This document shows positions 1 to 11,646 of a DNA stretch of 32,216 bases, piece after piece (positions within the stretch are counted from its first letter, which is position 1; the number at the start of each line of letters is the position of its first letter). A model generated the notes under the pieces. The model saw only the letters and a program-made list of their open reading frames with translations, did not search any database and was not told the origin of the DNA. A program made the translations under genes and the position numbers. Location: contig NW_003546523.1 in the NCBI RefSeq assembly GCF_000090795.2, positions 88,064 to 120,279 of the forward strand. The letters are read 5' to 3'. This DNA is from Amphimedon queenslandica. Its lineage: Eukaryota; Porifera; Demospongiae; Haplosclerida; Niphatidae.

Positions 1-1806
1 ATTAGCTCTAGTTTGATCCCAGTCATTATGAGCTGGTAAATCTCCAGTCAAGTATATCCAATCAAACTATTATAACAGAGATACCAATAAATATAGCATC
101 AAGAACTATACATGTATTTTGTCTCACTTGATCTTGTGTTGCATTGAGATGCTCCATTAAGTTTACAACAGTTTGTAGTGGTACATCACAGTGAGCATCA
201 CCCCAAGCACCTGCTGAGTTGTCTGGAGTTCCTGAAATACAAAAAATTAAATTATGAAAAGAAAAAATTGGCCGATAAAGAAATAGGTAGAAATTTTCTC
301 TTGGATGTGCACAATTTAATTATAACGCCCAACTATGCACATATAGTAGCTGGTAACAACTATTCTAGATAAGTGATACCTTTTGGTAGTGGTGGTCTAC
401 AGCATAATGGTTCATCACAACGAGCTTGAAGGCCAGGAGTATACTGAGGATCCCAATGAATATCAGAAATATGAAGAATTCTGTTAGTAATGTTGACCTA
501 AAAATACAAAATTTGAACAATCTATAAAGTGACTTTATTGTTATAACAAGTTCATTCTTATCACCATAGATCACACAAAATAGGACAAATTTACGCTTTT
601 CTACAAATAAATTTTTTGATTATTTAATTTCCTTTCATATAAAAGCTACAGCTAGAGTAGCACTTGACCAAAGACAATCAGTTTACTTACTGCCAACTGT
701 GAGTAGCAACTCCTACCTCACTATCCCTTACCAGTATATCCAGGCTACTCATGACACACCTCTCTCTCTATACACATTGCCAACTATCAAGCCAAGTATT
801 GTAATAAAATACACATCATGCATGTATATGTACTTAATTCATGTACTTTTGGTGGCTGATAAGGAACGAGGGGAGGTTTGCCACCAGGTACAGGAACAGT
901 CCACTCTTGATTGAAAGGATCGTACGTTGTGCCACATTTATCATCGAGAATAGTGCCACATACTTCCCGAGTAGAGAGCGCAGTATGATCGAACACATAA
1001 AGGACTTCATCCTATAAAATGAATATTAAAACTTAATATTAAATTTACAGGTACAACCTCTTGGAACTTGATATAGACAACTATCACAACATAACTGTAT
1101 GGTACTGGTAATCAAGGTTAATTTAGGAGGTGTCGGGTTTAATTTCAGATAAACAAAAAGCTAAGTAGGTACATCAAATTAAAAACTTGTTTCACGTAAT
1201 GACATACCGTATAGCAGGTTAATTTCAAGGATAATAAATTTTGCGAATGACCATTATCTAGAAGTTCGCGGAATTAATTTTCGCAAATTTCCACTATTCT
1301 GCCATCTTTTACCGTATTAAATTGATTTTCAAGGAATTAATTTTGTGAATCTTGAAAAATCTGCAAAATTTGTTACCCTTGAAGTAACCCGCTATACGGT
1401 ATACCATAATGGAAAAAAATACAATTGGCAATCCAGTGATTTATAGGTTAAATTTCTTTCACACTGGATATTTTCAAAATTTTAATACATTTTATAATGG
1501 CAGTATCTAGTTCATAATCAATCGCAACATCAATGTTACCTTAAATTCAGGTATGATGAGTTTGCAAATACGATCATCGGCTAATTTGAACTTTTCACAT
1601 GCCTCGATCGCAGCCTTTTCAATCAAGGACTCACTGAAATGAAATTCAGCTAATTTCTGAATGGTATCCACAATGACAGTACAAGCTTCACACAGTACAC
1701 TATCAGCTATTCCAGAGGTTATTCCCTTTAGGGATGCCGATTGAACTGGTTGGTTGAGACGAAATACAATCAACAACACAAGCACGGTTCCTAAGAGCCC
1801 CTTCAT
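1..1806 (-). CDS. acid sphingomyelinase-like gene A (5' part, partial)
   Basis: This is the 5' portion of a secreted or lysosomal sphingomyelin phosphodiesterase (SMPD1 family; sphingomyelin to ceramide plus phosphocholine). Exons on the minus strand are 1540-1806, 847-1011, 380-497, 128-231 and 1-66, each bounded by GT/AG; the rest lies left of the window. Exon 1 encodes a signal peptide (MKGLLGTVLVLLIV...) and a saposin B domain with its Cys residues. Exon 2 encodes the linker ending PYQPPK. Exon 3 carries the metallophosphatase DxH motif ([13 protein letters not shown]) and the [10 protein letters not shown] segment. Exon 5 starts [15 protein letters not shown], which holds the GD motif. 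The ATG at 1806 is preferred because the in-frame extension upstream begins with TTG. Exon boundaries and phases match genes B-D exactly. It is the most diverged of the four at the 5' end. Family assignment is firm; the substrate is inferred. Confidence 0.9.
1207..1399. mobile_element. 193-bp MITE with TA target duplication in gene A intron 1
   Basis: The ends form an inverted repeat: the left end reads CCGTATAGC followed by a GGTTA..TTCAAGG motif, and the right end is its complement, finishing GCTATACGG. TA dinucleotides flank both ends (1205-1206 and 1400-1401), as expected for Tc1/mariner-type insertion. It has no coding capacity. It fills much of the 528-bp intron 1 of gene A (1012-1539); nothing else was recognised there. 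A diverged relative lies at 23663-23872. Confidence 0.7.
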
Positions 1807-2006
1807 TCCCAACTTTTTTTGGCCAGTTCTCCCTCGATTTATCCTTACGTTAAGCTCTCCTGAGCGGGCCAGCTGACACGGGATGAGCTACTGCAAATGA
1901 GCAGATCACACCACCACCAGTCAGTCCTGCCCTGTGACATGATTGATCGATTATCTATAATATGTATAATACGCCCACACACTGGCACACAGGAAATTAT
2001 ATTCTG

Positions 2007-2103
2007 AAATTCTAATCAGCAGTGTTGATTAGCTGTAGCATAAAAGTTTATCAGTAAAATTCTAATCAGCAGTGTTGATGAGCTGTAGCATAAAAGTTTA
2101 TCA
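2007..2103. repeat. 50-bp-period tandem duplication over the gene B stop codon
   Basis: Positions 2007-2053 and 2057-2103 are the same 47-bp sequence with a single difference (t2030 versus g2080). The right copy is the last coding segment of gene B ([12 protein letters not shown] then TGA). The left copy lies just downstream of the stop on the minus strand, so the final coding segment was duplicated into the 3' flank. Confidence 0.85.
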
Positions 2104-4571
2104 TTTGTTCTCTTGTAATATTTAGATCACTATCAGAATCAAGAGCACTGCATGCAGAGATATTGCTAAATGTTGTTAAACAAGAACAGATTGTCAAGTT
2201 TTTATTTAGGGCATTTGAGCAAATGGAGGTCGAATATTGTGATTCCATGTCCAACTCAAATGACTTAAAAATGTAACTACAAGAGAAAAAAATAATCATT
2301 ATAATTCCTAGAGCCTACTGATAATATTTCAAGAAGAGATCATTATTAGTTAAAAACTCCTTCAGTAAAGATAACCAACTATCAGGTGTTAGATTAGTCA
2401 TATTGTATGCATCCTATATGTTCATGATAATATACCATTACAATACTCATTGTCTTACTTTAGCTGAGTATTCATGGATCCATTTTGGTTTATTAGTAAG
2501 ATTAGCATCAGTAATGTTTAGTATGTATGTATCATGATCCAGTACTTGTCTAGACGACTCATTGTAATTACCATCAACAGTATAAACTCTATATCCTGCA
2601 TTCTGACACTTAAAAGTGGTTACACTAGGGCCATTATACCATACACTACAAAGCAATAAATATTATAATTTTTTTCTATAATAATACCCATATGGCCTTG
2701 GAGTAGAACTGGTTTCAAAATCCATTAAAACAGTGAAGGTGTCATTGTGAGTGTGACCAAAGAATTGCCCAGCAATAGTGTTCTCAAATCTAAAGATCAG
2801 TATCAACAAGAGTATCAATCATCTGTACAACTTTTTGTATATTTACCTTGACACGATTTTTTTATAGTTCTGACCCCAAGAATCACTACCTGGAGGAATA
2901 TGACCCAGTACATGAACCTTCATTCCTTTTGCTTCAGCATCAAGCAACTTCTCAATAAACCAATGTAACATTCCATCAGGATCAGTGCTGTTGATTAGCA
3001 ACCACCTATAAATCATCGATATCCATCATTACTGACATTATCATTAATTTTTATAGATCTAGTTACCAATTTTGATTATTATAATAGTTAGTCTGCAAAG
3101 AAATAATTCTTAATCCATTGAAGTCAATTGAATAGAATCCACCGCTATAATGTGAATGACTAACATGTGCATGGGAACAAGGCTAACCTTTTAAATGTAT
3201 TAATAGCATCTGTTGTGGTTAGCCATTTCTGAAGCAGCTCAGCAGCATCATCATATAGCCATGACATTGAATACTCAGTGATAGAAGCAGGAGGGAAACT
3301 ACAAGAAATAAGCTCATAGTTAAGGATAGATCTTATGATCTTACCTATTAACAGGTGCACTTTCATGATTACCAACTGAAAAGAATAGTGGCTTGTTTGG
3401 TAAATACTCATAGAACAAATTAATAATTTTATTAAATATATAAATCTGATCATCTTGAGTCTGATTCCAAATGTTATGTGGTGGCAAATCTCCAGTAAGG
3501 TATATCCAGTCAAACTAGAATGTTACAATCCTATCTGTTATATAATCACTGTACCAACCTGATCTTGAGTATCATTAAGATATTCTATTAGATTTAGAAG
3601 TGTTTGCATTGGTAAATCACACTGTCGCGGATCACCCCAAAAACCAGCAGAATTATTTGATTCCCCTGTAAAATGTATTGGCAAAATAATTTATGTATTT
3701 CAATCAATATGGATTCCGATTAGTAATTCAAAAATTAACCTTTAGGTATTGGTGGTCTACAGCACAATGGTTCATCACATTGAGCTTGAAGGCCAGGAGT
3801 ATACTGAGGATCCCAATGAATATCAGAAATATGAAGAATTTTGTTAGTAATGTTTACCTATAGCAAAAAGCTAGCATGTACATTAAGGCATAGTGTAAAT
3901 AGATGTTTTCAAGATGCCAGCATTGCATGAGTTGCATTTTTTTAGAAAAGGACATATCACAATATGAATATAGTGTTTAGGTTATTCACTGCTATACACA
4001 ATGATAAATGCAAAGGTCATCATTGAAGCATAACTATATGCTGATATGAATAGCATAATGGCTATCGAATTTACTTTTGGTGGTTGATATGGTTTAATGG
4101 GAGGTTTACCACCAGGAATAGTAACATTCCATTGTTGATTAAGAGGATCATATATTGTACCACATTTATTATTGAGAATAGTGCCACATATTTCCCGAGT
4201 AGAGAGTGCAGTATGATCAAACACATACAGCACTTCGTCCTAAAATTCAAATCTATCTAACATTATTTCTATTACTCTTATACCTTGAACTCTGGTATGA
4301 TCATTTTACATATTCGATCATCAGCTAGATTAAATTTTTTGCAGTACACTATTAATACTTCTTCTATCAATGATTCACTGGCTTGTAGCTCAGCCAGTTT
4401 CCTGACAGCATCCACCATCTCTGAGCAAGCATCACATGAAAGGCTTTTAGCAACTTCAGGTGTAGACCTGCTGAGATCCAGGGTCATCTTCCTTAATGAT
4501 ACTAGATAAACTGTTTGGAACTGGCATATAAAGAGCAAAGCGAAGGAGAGCAACACAGCATAGGATCCCAT
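2066..4571 (-). CDS. acid sphingomyelinase-like gene B
   Basis: This is a complete 12-exon gene of 596 codons plus stop, close to the usual size of animal acid sphingomyelinases. Exons: 4284-4571, 4075-4239, 3740-3857, 3559-3665, 3345-3514, 3188-3298, 3067-3144, 2847-3005, 2688-2789, 2459-2645, 2319-2413, 2066-2276. It has a signal peptide ([14 protein letters not shown]...), then saposin B, a Pro-rich linker, and a metallophosphatase domain. The metal-binding motifs are intact: SDIHWD (Asp163, His165), GDLPPHN, GNHES, GHIPPG and GHTH. The C-terminal Cys-rich exon is longer than in C and D ([16 protein letters not shown]) and ends in HQHC. Exon 4 is one codon longer than in the paralogs (GDPRQCD). 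The predicted product is secreted or lysosomal and Zn-dependent. Exons 1-2, intron 1 and the 5' flank look identical to gene C, which indicates recent duplication or conversion. Its start is separated from gene C by a hAT-like MITE. Confidence 0.92.
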
Positions 4572-4607
4572 TTTAAGAGCTGCACAAAAAGCACAGGTAG
4601 TTACAAC

Positions 4608-5393
4608 TAGGGGTGTCCCGATTATTCCGGAATAATTTTGGGAATAATAGGTAGCACTTCAATTCCAGAATAATGCTGGCCTAATAGACCACCCTAGGCG
4701 AGAATTGAATGCGTAGGAAGATTATCAGAAATTTTTACGGTTGTAAGGCGTGGTTTAGGATGAAATAAATTCCGGCCGCCATTTTGGTTGGTTGGAGACA
4801 AACAAACCTGTATTAAGAATTCTGGAGCAAATTTGACCAAATCCTTGATAGGAGAAGCTTAGAGGCAGCTGCTCTTTCTTATAACAAGTGCTTTTTAGCT
4901 ATTAATAGAGCTACAGCAGGTAAGTGAGGCATTTTCTTCGTGCCTCCATTGACTTCCATAATAAACTTGCCAACCAAAATGGCAGCCAATTATGATGTGT
5001 GGGCGGGTACCGTATATAAAATTAATGAAATTCATAACTTTTCCAATTCACGCCTAGGGTGGTCTATAGGTCGATCAGTAGCCAAACTCTAATTAAAGAG
5101 CAGCAAATGCACAATTTTTGAATTTTTTAATGCCTGAGCTAGTTGTAACTCAATTTTGAACAAAGTTCAGGCTCTGAAATTGATATAGAGACTTATATTT
5201 TGCAGTCTCTGCTGATAGTGATACTTTAAATAGCTTCTCAGACTCACTAATTTTCATTTTTATTGTAGTTAGCTCATGATTATAAAGAATAAAGTGAGAA
5301 TAATAGGGCAGAATAAAAAGAATAATAGGCAAATTTTTGAGAATTTCTGAATAGAATTATAGGTAAAAAATTAGCATAATCGGGACACCCCTA
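4608..5393. mobile_element. 786-bp hAT-like MITE between genes B and C
   Basis: The terminal inverted repeats read TAGGGGTGTCCCGATTAT at the left and its exact complement at the right. The element is flanked by a perfect 8-bp target duplication, GTTACAAC (4600-4607 and 5394-5401). The corresponding uninterrupted site, with one copy of GTTACAAC in the same context, survives upstream of gene C at 8050-8057, which proves insertion. The TIR form and 8-bp duplication fit the hAT superfamily. No transposase ORF is present, so it is non-autonomous. Confidence 0.92.
4687..5064. mobile_element. nested 378-bp inverted-repeat element inside the hAT MITE
   Basis: GACCACCCTAGGCG near 4687 is matched by the complement CGCCTAGGGTGGTC ending at 5064, with TA on both sides. 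Further matching (GAATT next to the repeat) extends the inverted repeat inward. This looks like a TA-duplicating MITE that landed inside the hAT element. It could instead be an internal inverted repeat of that element; no empty site is available here. Confidence 0.5.
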
Positions 5394-5453
5394 GTTACAA
5401 CAGCAAAACAGCCACGCCCAAAAATATTTGAGATCCAATTTTCATGAAAATGA

Positions 5454-5459
5454 TTTAAT
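5454..5459 (-). terminator. possible poly(A) signal of gene C
   Basis: ATTAAA on the minus strand, 17 bases after the gene C stop codon. The position suits a compact 3' UTR. A matching signal follows gene D. It is only a hexamer match. Confidence 0.3.
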
Positions 5460-5475
5460 ACAACAGTAGCAGAAT

Positions 5476-8021
5476 TTAACAGTCTTCATGAGCTGCTTCA
5501 TACAGCATCATTTGTTCTTGAGTTACGATGTTAGGAGCAATAGCATCGCATGCAGAAATATTACTAAAAGTTGATAAACAAGAACAAATCGTAGAATGTT
5601 GACAATCGCCAGAGCATTGTGACTCCATATCAAAAGACTTAGAAATATAACTAGAAAAGTAAAGAATATGTTATTGATTGAATTATAGAACTTACTGATA
5701 ATATTTTAAAAAGAGATCATTATTAGTTAAAAACTCCTTCAGTAAAGATAACCAACTATCAGGTGAGAGATTAGTCATATTGTATGCATCCTATATGTTC
5801 ATGATAATGTATCATTACAATACTCATTGTCTTACTTTAGCTGAGTATTCATGGATCCATTTTGGTTTATTAGTAAGATTAGCATCAGTAATGTTTAGTA
5901 TGTATGTATCATGATCCAGTACTTGTCTAGACGACTCATTGTAATTACCATCAACAGTATAAACTCTATATCCTGGATTAAAATTTGTTATTGGAGTTAC
6001 ACTAGGACCATCATACCACACACTACAAAGCAATTAAAATAATTTTGAAATTACATAATTTTCCCAACACATTACCTATAAGGTCTTGGAGTAGAACTGG
6101 TTTCAAAATCCATTAAAACAGTGAAGGTGTCAGAATGATAATGACCAAAGAATTGCCCAGCAATAGTGTTCTCAAATCTAAAGATCAGTATCAATCATCT
6201 GTACAACTTTTAGTATATTTACCTTGAAACAATTTTTTTATAGTTTTGACCCCAAGAATCACTACCTGGAGGAATATGACCCAGTACATGAACCTTCATT
6301 CCTTTCTTCTCAGCATCGAGTAACTTCTCAATAAACCAATGTAACATTCCATCAGGATCAGTGCTGTTGATCAGCAACCACCTAAATTTAGATCATCGAT
6401 GCCCATCACTAAATATTATTTATAATTATTAGTTACCAATTTTGATTATTGTAATAGTTAGTCTGCAAAGAAATAATTCTTAATCCATTGAAGTCAATTG
6501 AATAGAATCCACCGCTATAATGTGAATGACCAACATGTGCATGGGAACAAGGCTAACCTTTTAAATGTATTAATAGCATCTGTTGTGGTTAGCCATTTCT
6601 GAAGCAGCTCAGCAGCATCATCATATAGCCATGACATTGAATACTCAGTGATAGAAGCAGGAGGGAAGCTACAAGAAATAAGCTCATAGTTAAGGATGGG
6701 TCTTATGATCTTACCTATTAACAGGTGCACTTTCATGATTACCAACTGAAAAGAATAGTGGCTTGTTTGGTAAATACTCATAGAACAAATTAATAATTTT
6801 ATTAAATACATAAATCTGATCATCTTGAGTCTGATTCCAAACGTTATGTGGTGGCAAATCTCCAGTAAGGTATATCCAGTCAAACTAGAATGTTACAATC
6901 CTATCTGTTATATAATCACTGTACCAACCTGATCTTGAGTATCATTAAAATGTTCCATTAAATTTATAAGAGTTTGCATTGGTAAATCACATAATGGTTC
7001 ACCCCAATAACCAGCAGAATTATTTGATTCCCCTGTAAAATGCATTGCAAAAATAATTTATGTATTTTAATCAATATCAGTAATTTAAAAATTAACCTTT
7101 AGGTATTGGTGGTCTACAGCACAATGGTTCATCACATTGAGCTTGAAGGCCAGGAGTATACTGAGGGTCCCAATGAATATCAGAAATATGAAGAATTCTG
7201 TTAGTAATGTTTACCTATAGCAAAAAGCATGTATACATTAAGATATAATGTTAATAGCCCTGGTAGGATCACATGATTTACATTCTTTTTATATAAAAGA
7301 ACATAGCACAACATGAATAACATTGATCATTGTATTATGTTATGTAATTCATTGCTATAAATTAATAATAAATAAATCAATAATAAATAAAATAATAAAT
7401 AAATAATCCTGGTCTAAAATTTCTGTAAACTATAATGTACATTGTGCTCATTATATGCACAATGATAAATGCAAAGGTCATCATTGAAGCATAACTATAT
7501 TTAACATAATGTATGCCGACTTACTTTTGGTGGTTGATATGGTTTAATGGGAGGTTTACCACCAGGAATAGTAACATTCCATTGTTGATTAAGAGGATCA
7601 TATATTGTACCACATTTATTATTGAGAATAGTGCCACATATTTCCCGAGTAGAGAGTGCAGTATGATCAAACACATACAGCACTTCGTCCTAAAATTCAA
7701 ATCTATCTAACATTATTTCTATTACTCTTATACCTTGAACTCTGGTATGATCATTTTACATATTCGATCATCAGCTAGATTAAATTTTTTGCAGTACACT
7801 ATTAATACTTCTTCTATCAATGATTCACTGGCTTGTAGCTCAGCCAGTTTCCTGACAGCATCCACCATCTCTGAGCAAGCATCACATGAAAGGCTTTTAG
7901 CAACTTCAGGTGTAGACCTGCTGAGATCCAGGGTCATCTTCCTTAATGATACTAGATAAACTGTTTGGAACTGGCATATAAAGAGCAAAGCGAAGGAGAG
8001 CAACACAGCATAGGATCCCAT
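5476..8021 (-). CDS. acid sphingomyelinase-like gene C
   Basis: This is a complete 12-exon gene of 583 codons plus stop. Exons: 7734-8021, 7525-7689, 7097-7214, 6929-7032, 6715-6884, 6558-6668, 6437-6514, 6223-6381, 6076-6177, 5836-6022, 5696-5790, 5476-5650. The architecture is signal peptide, saposin B, linker, metallophosphatase and Cys-rich tail ending HEDC. The metal motifs SDIHWD, GDLPPHN, GNHES and GHYH are present. The ATG at 8021 is the real start: the longer in-frame extension to 8132 begins inside a MITE and breaks the match to gene B. Exons 1-2 look identical to gene B, but the last exon is closer to gene D, so the gene is a mosaic. Intron 2 (7215-7524) has no gene and contains an A/T-rich AATA-type microsatellite at about 7364-7408. 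The product is predicted to act on sphingomyelin outside the cell or in lysosomes. Confidence 0.92.
7364..7408. repeat. AATA-type microsatellite in gene C intron 2
   Basis: This is an imperfect run of AATA/AATAA units. Gene B lacks it at the equivalent place, so it accounts for part of the intron 2 length difference between these near-twin genes. Confidence 0.7.
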
Positions 8022-8071
8022 TTTAAGAGCTGCACAAAAAGCACAGGTAGTTACAACAGCAAAACAGCCAC

Positions 8072-8408
8072 TAGAGGTGGGCGATACGATACCAAAGTAC
8101 TCATATATCCGATACCAGGCCTCCGATACCAAGTACTCGATACCAAATCCTGGTATCGATCGAGTAGTGAGTAACCACGCCCCACCACACCTATTTTATT
8201 ACGTCATAATTATGACCACACCCCTTAATAATTACAAAATGGCGGGTTATGTATTTTCATTAATTTTTATAAATAACTAATTATAACTTAATTGCGCATG
8301 CGTAGTAGCTGACTACTCATTCACTACTCGATACCATCGATACTGAGACTCAGACTACTTGGTATCGGTATCGATTCAAAATTTCTGGTATCGCCGCGCC
8401 CGCCTCTA
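8072..8408. mobile_element. 337-bp hAT-like MITE between genes C and D
   Basis: The ends read TAGAGGTGGGCGATAC at the left and the complement of TAGAGGCGGGCGCGGC at the right, an imperfect TIR. The perfect 8-bp target duplication is ACAGCCAC (8064-8071 and 8409-8416). The empty site, with one copy of ACAGCCAC, is upstream of gene B at about 5407-5414. The interior is rich in short GATACC/GGTATC inverted motifs. It differs in sequence from the 4608-5393 element but inserted only about 15 bp from the equivalent position. It carries no transposase. Confidence 0.92.
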
Positions 8409-8457
8409 ACAGCCACGCCCAACAATAGATCTATTGGAGATCTAGTCTAATTTTTCA

Positions 8458-8463
8458 TTTAAT
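8458..8463 (-). terminator. possible poly(A) signal of gene D
   Basis: ATTAAA on the minus strand, 36 bases past the gene D stop. It is comparable in placement to the signal after gene C. Motif match only. Confidence 0.3.
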
Positions 8464-8498
8464 CGATTGAAAAGAACAGCTAGTACATGTAGCAGCAT

Positions 8499-11100
8499 TT
8501 AACAGTCTTCATGAGCTGCTTCATACAGCATCATTTGTTCTTGAGTTACGAGGTTAGGAGCAATAGCATCGCATGCAGAAATATTACTAAAAGTTGATAA
8601 ACAAGAACAAATTGTAGAATGTTGACAATGGCCAGAGCACTGCGACTCCATATTAAAAGACTTGGAAATATAACTAGAAAAAAAATTTTTTTAAATTATT
8701 AATTCATTTGTAGAACTTACTGATAATATTTTAAGAAGAGATCATTATTAGTTAAAAACTCTTTTAGTAAAGATAACCAACTATCAGGTGTGAGATTAGT
8801 CATATTGTATGCATCCTATATGTTCATGATAATGTATCATTACAATACTCATTGTCTTACTTTAGCTGAGTATTCATGGATCCATTTTGGTTTATTAGTA
8901 AGATTAGCATCAGTAATGTTTAGTATGTACGTAACATGATTCAGTACTTGTCTAGAGGACTCATTGTAATTACCATCAACAGTGTAAATTCTGTATCCTG
9001 GATTCAATTCTGTCATTGACGTCACACTAGGACCAATATACACAACACTAGAAAAATATTATCAAATGAATATGAGCTCACAAAATAAAAGTAAGAATTG
9101 CAATAAGACTCTAGTTACCTATAAGGTCTAGGATCAGTGCTAGTTTCAAAGTCCATCAAAACACGAAACTTGTCTACATGGCTGTGGCCAAAAAATTGTG
9201 CTGAAATAGTATTTTCAAACCTAGTGATTAGAAGAATTGTGCAAACAAAAATTATATAAAGAATTTTTGTCAGTGACAAATTAATTTAGCAAGTTATAAA
9301 TTAATTTTTTATTGTATACCTCAAAACAATTTTCTTATAGTTTTGACTCCAAGGATCATCTCCTGGAGCAATATGACCTATTACATGAACCTTTATTCCT
9401 TTCTTCTCAGCATCAAGTAACTTCTCAATAAACCATTGTAACATTCCATCAGGATCAGTGCTGTTTACTAGTAACCACCTAAATCAAAATAATTATCATT
9501 AATTTCCTATTGCTTGATATTAACCAACTCACCAATTCTGCTTGTTATGATAATTAGTTTGTAAAGAAATGATTCTTAGTCCATTAAAATCAATGGAGTA
9601 GTATCCCCCACTATAACAGTAGTTGTAAATTACTATCACTGTAGGAAATTAATTTAACCTTTTAAGAGTATCAATGGCATCTTGTGTGTTTAACCATTTC
9701 TTTAACATGTCAGCAGCGTTATCGTAGAGCCATGACATTGAATATTCAGTTATAGAAGAAGGAGGGAAACTATAAATGTACTAAAATAATTTCAATTACG
9801 TAAGGATCTTTTAATACCTGTTAACAGGATCACTTTCATGATTACCAATTGAATAGAACAATGGCTTATCTGGGAGGTATTCATTAAAGAGACCAATGAT
9901 CCTATTAAAAATAGAAACTTGACCAGATTTAGTTTGTTCCCAATCATTATGAGCTGGTAAATCTCCAGTCAAGTAAATCCAATCAAACTATTGTGGTAAT
10001 AGTTATAATATTATTATTCTACCAAGTCAAACCTCTTCCTGGGTACTATTGAGATGTTCCATTAAGTTGACAAGTGTTTGCATTGGTAAATCACAGAATG
10101 GTTCACCCCAATAACCAGCTGAATTGTTTGGTGCTCCTACAAGTTAGAGTACCATGCAATCTCAAACTCAACAACATAAAACACTTTAATAATTATTATA
10201 ATCAATAAATTAATTTTTTGAAATAGAAGTTATTAATACCTTTTGGTAGTGGTGGTCTACAGCACAATGGTTCATCACAACGAGCTTGAAGGCCAGGAGT
10301 ATATTGAGGGTCCCAATGAATATCAGATATGTAAAGAATCTTGTTAGTAGTATTAACCTGTGGTGTCAATGACAATAGGCAGTTTTTACAGCATTCTGTA
10401 CATGGTAATAGTATGCAATGAATATTAACAATAGACAATATTATACATACATTGCTGAGTGTTGTAAAATAAAATAATATACATCTAAAATCAATATTCG
10501 TAAGGAGTTATCATTAATAATTTATGAAGTATTAATTATGAAACTAGTACACATACTTGAATTTTTTATCGTTGTCATCTTACATATTACATAATAAAAT
10601 ATTTACAATAGATATACACTTGGCAGATTGCAATTATTATTACTTTTGGTGGTTGATATGGTTTAATAGGTTTTCCACCAGGTATAGGAATGCTCCATTG
10701 TTGTTTAAGAGGATTATAGGGTATACCACATTTATCATCAAGAATAGTGCCACATATTTCCCGAGTAGAGAGTGCAGTATGATCAAAGACATATAGAACC
10801 TCATCCTAAATGAGACAGCTTTTAATATAAGGCATAATAATGTCATACCTTAAACTCTGGAATGATCATTTTACAAATTCGATCATCAGCTAGTTTAAAT
10901 AACTTGCAATACTCTATTGCTGCTTCTTCTATCAATGATTCACTGGTTTTCAGCTCAGCCAGTTTCCTGATAGTATCCACCATCTCCGAGCAAGCATCAC
11001 ATAAAATCCCAGTAGCTGAAGCTTTTAAAGATGCTGGTTGAACTGGCACATATAAAGTTAAGAAAGCTAGCAGTATTAAAGACATCTCACTCCACTTCAT
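8499..11100 (-). CDS. acid sphingomyelinase-like gene D
   Basis: This is a complete 12-exon gene of 570 codons plus stop. Exons: 10849-11100, 10644-10805, 10240-10357, 10033-10136, 9818-9987, 9659-9769, 9533-9610, 9320-9478, 9119-9220, 8861-9047, 8721-8815, 8499-8673. The signal peptide starts [18 protein letters not shown]; a GTG-initiated extension upstream was not used. Saposin B covers about residues 30-84. Metallophosphatase ligands by family comparison are Asp150 and His152 (SDIHWD), Asp221 (GDLPAHN), Asn261 and His262 (GNHES), His367 (GHIAPG), and His397 and His399 (GHSH). All are present, so catalytic activity is expected. Exon 2 lacks one Pro codon of the linker (GGKPIKP). It is the first gene of the array and lies head to head with the collagen gene, 1.87 kb apart. 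Confidence 0.93.
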
Positions 11101-11646
11101 AGCTATAGCTGCTAAGGACCACACCCATGCAAAGTTGCAAACCTATGAATTAGATAAAATAGTGACAAACATGTACAAAAATGATAATTATAATTCATTA
11201 ATTTGACTCATCTTATTTCAATGCTTGACAGATCACTATAATTACTTTACAAGTTTTATATCTATAGAAGACATATCTAGCTTTAAAAGAAATAAAAATC
11301 AATTTGACAGACCACTAGCTTACTCTGATATATTTCTTCCCATGCTGACACACGTGGGTAAGACCACGCCCATTGGATACCTATTTGTGAATGTGCTATG
11401 GTGCCATGTAGCAGCCTAGACTAGATCATTCATGTATGTGAAGTGTGGATGAATCAAGACTTTAGCAGGTAAGACATAAGACTAGGAGTTTTTGGTAGCC
11501 TAAACAAACCCTTTGGTTCTGAAAACCCATTCTGCAACATATAATTTTTATCTTTCATTAACATTGTTCATGGCATAAAGTTTGGATCTTTAGGGGAAAG
11601 TACTTTTGATGTGACTTTAATAAATTATTATTATTGTATCATAATT

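Noticed and set aside
178-996. Short open frames on both strands in the first kilobase
   Set aside because: They overlap gene A exons and introns in other frames and do not match any paralog exon.
1804-1812. Upstream start for gene A (two extra residues)
   Set aside because: The upstream codon is TTG; the ATG at 1806 begins a normal signal peptide.
7728-8132. Longer N-terminus for gene C with an extra ~37 residues
   Set aside because: The extension lies in the hAT MITE and is absent from gene B; the ATG at 8021 starts a proper signal peptide.
11098-11124. Upstream start for gene D (eight extra residues)
   Set aside because: It would start with GTG; the ATG at 11100 fits the signal peptide and the paralogs.
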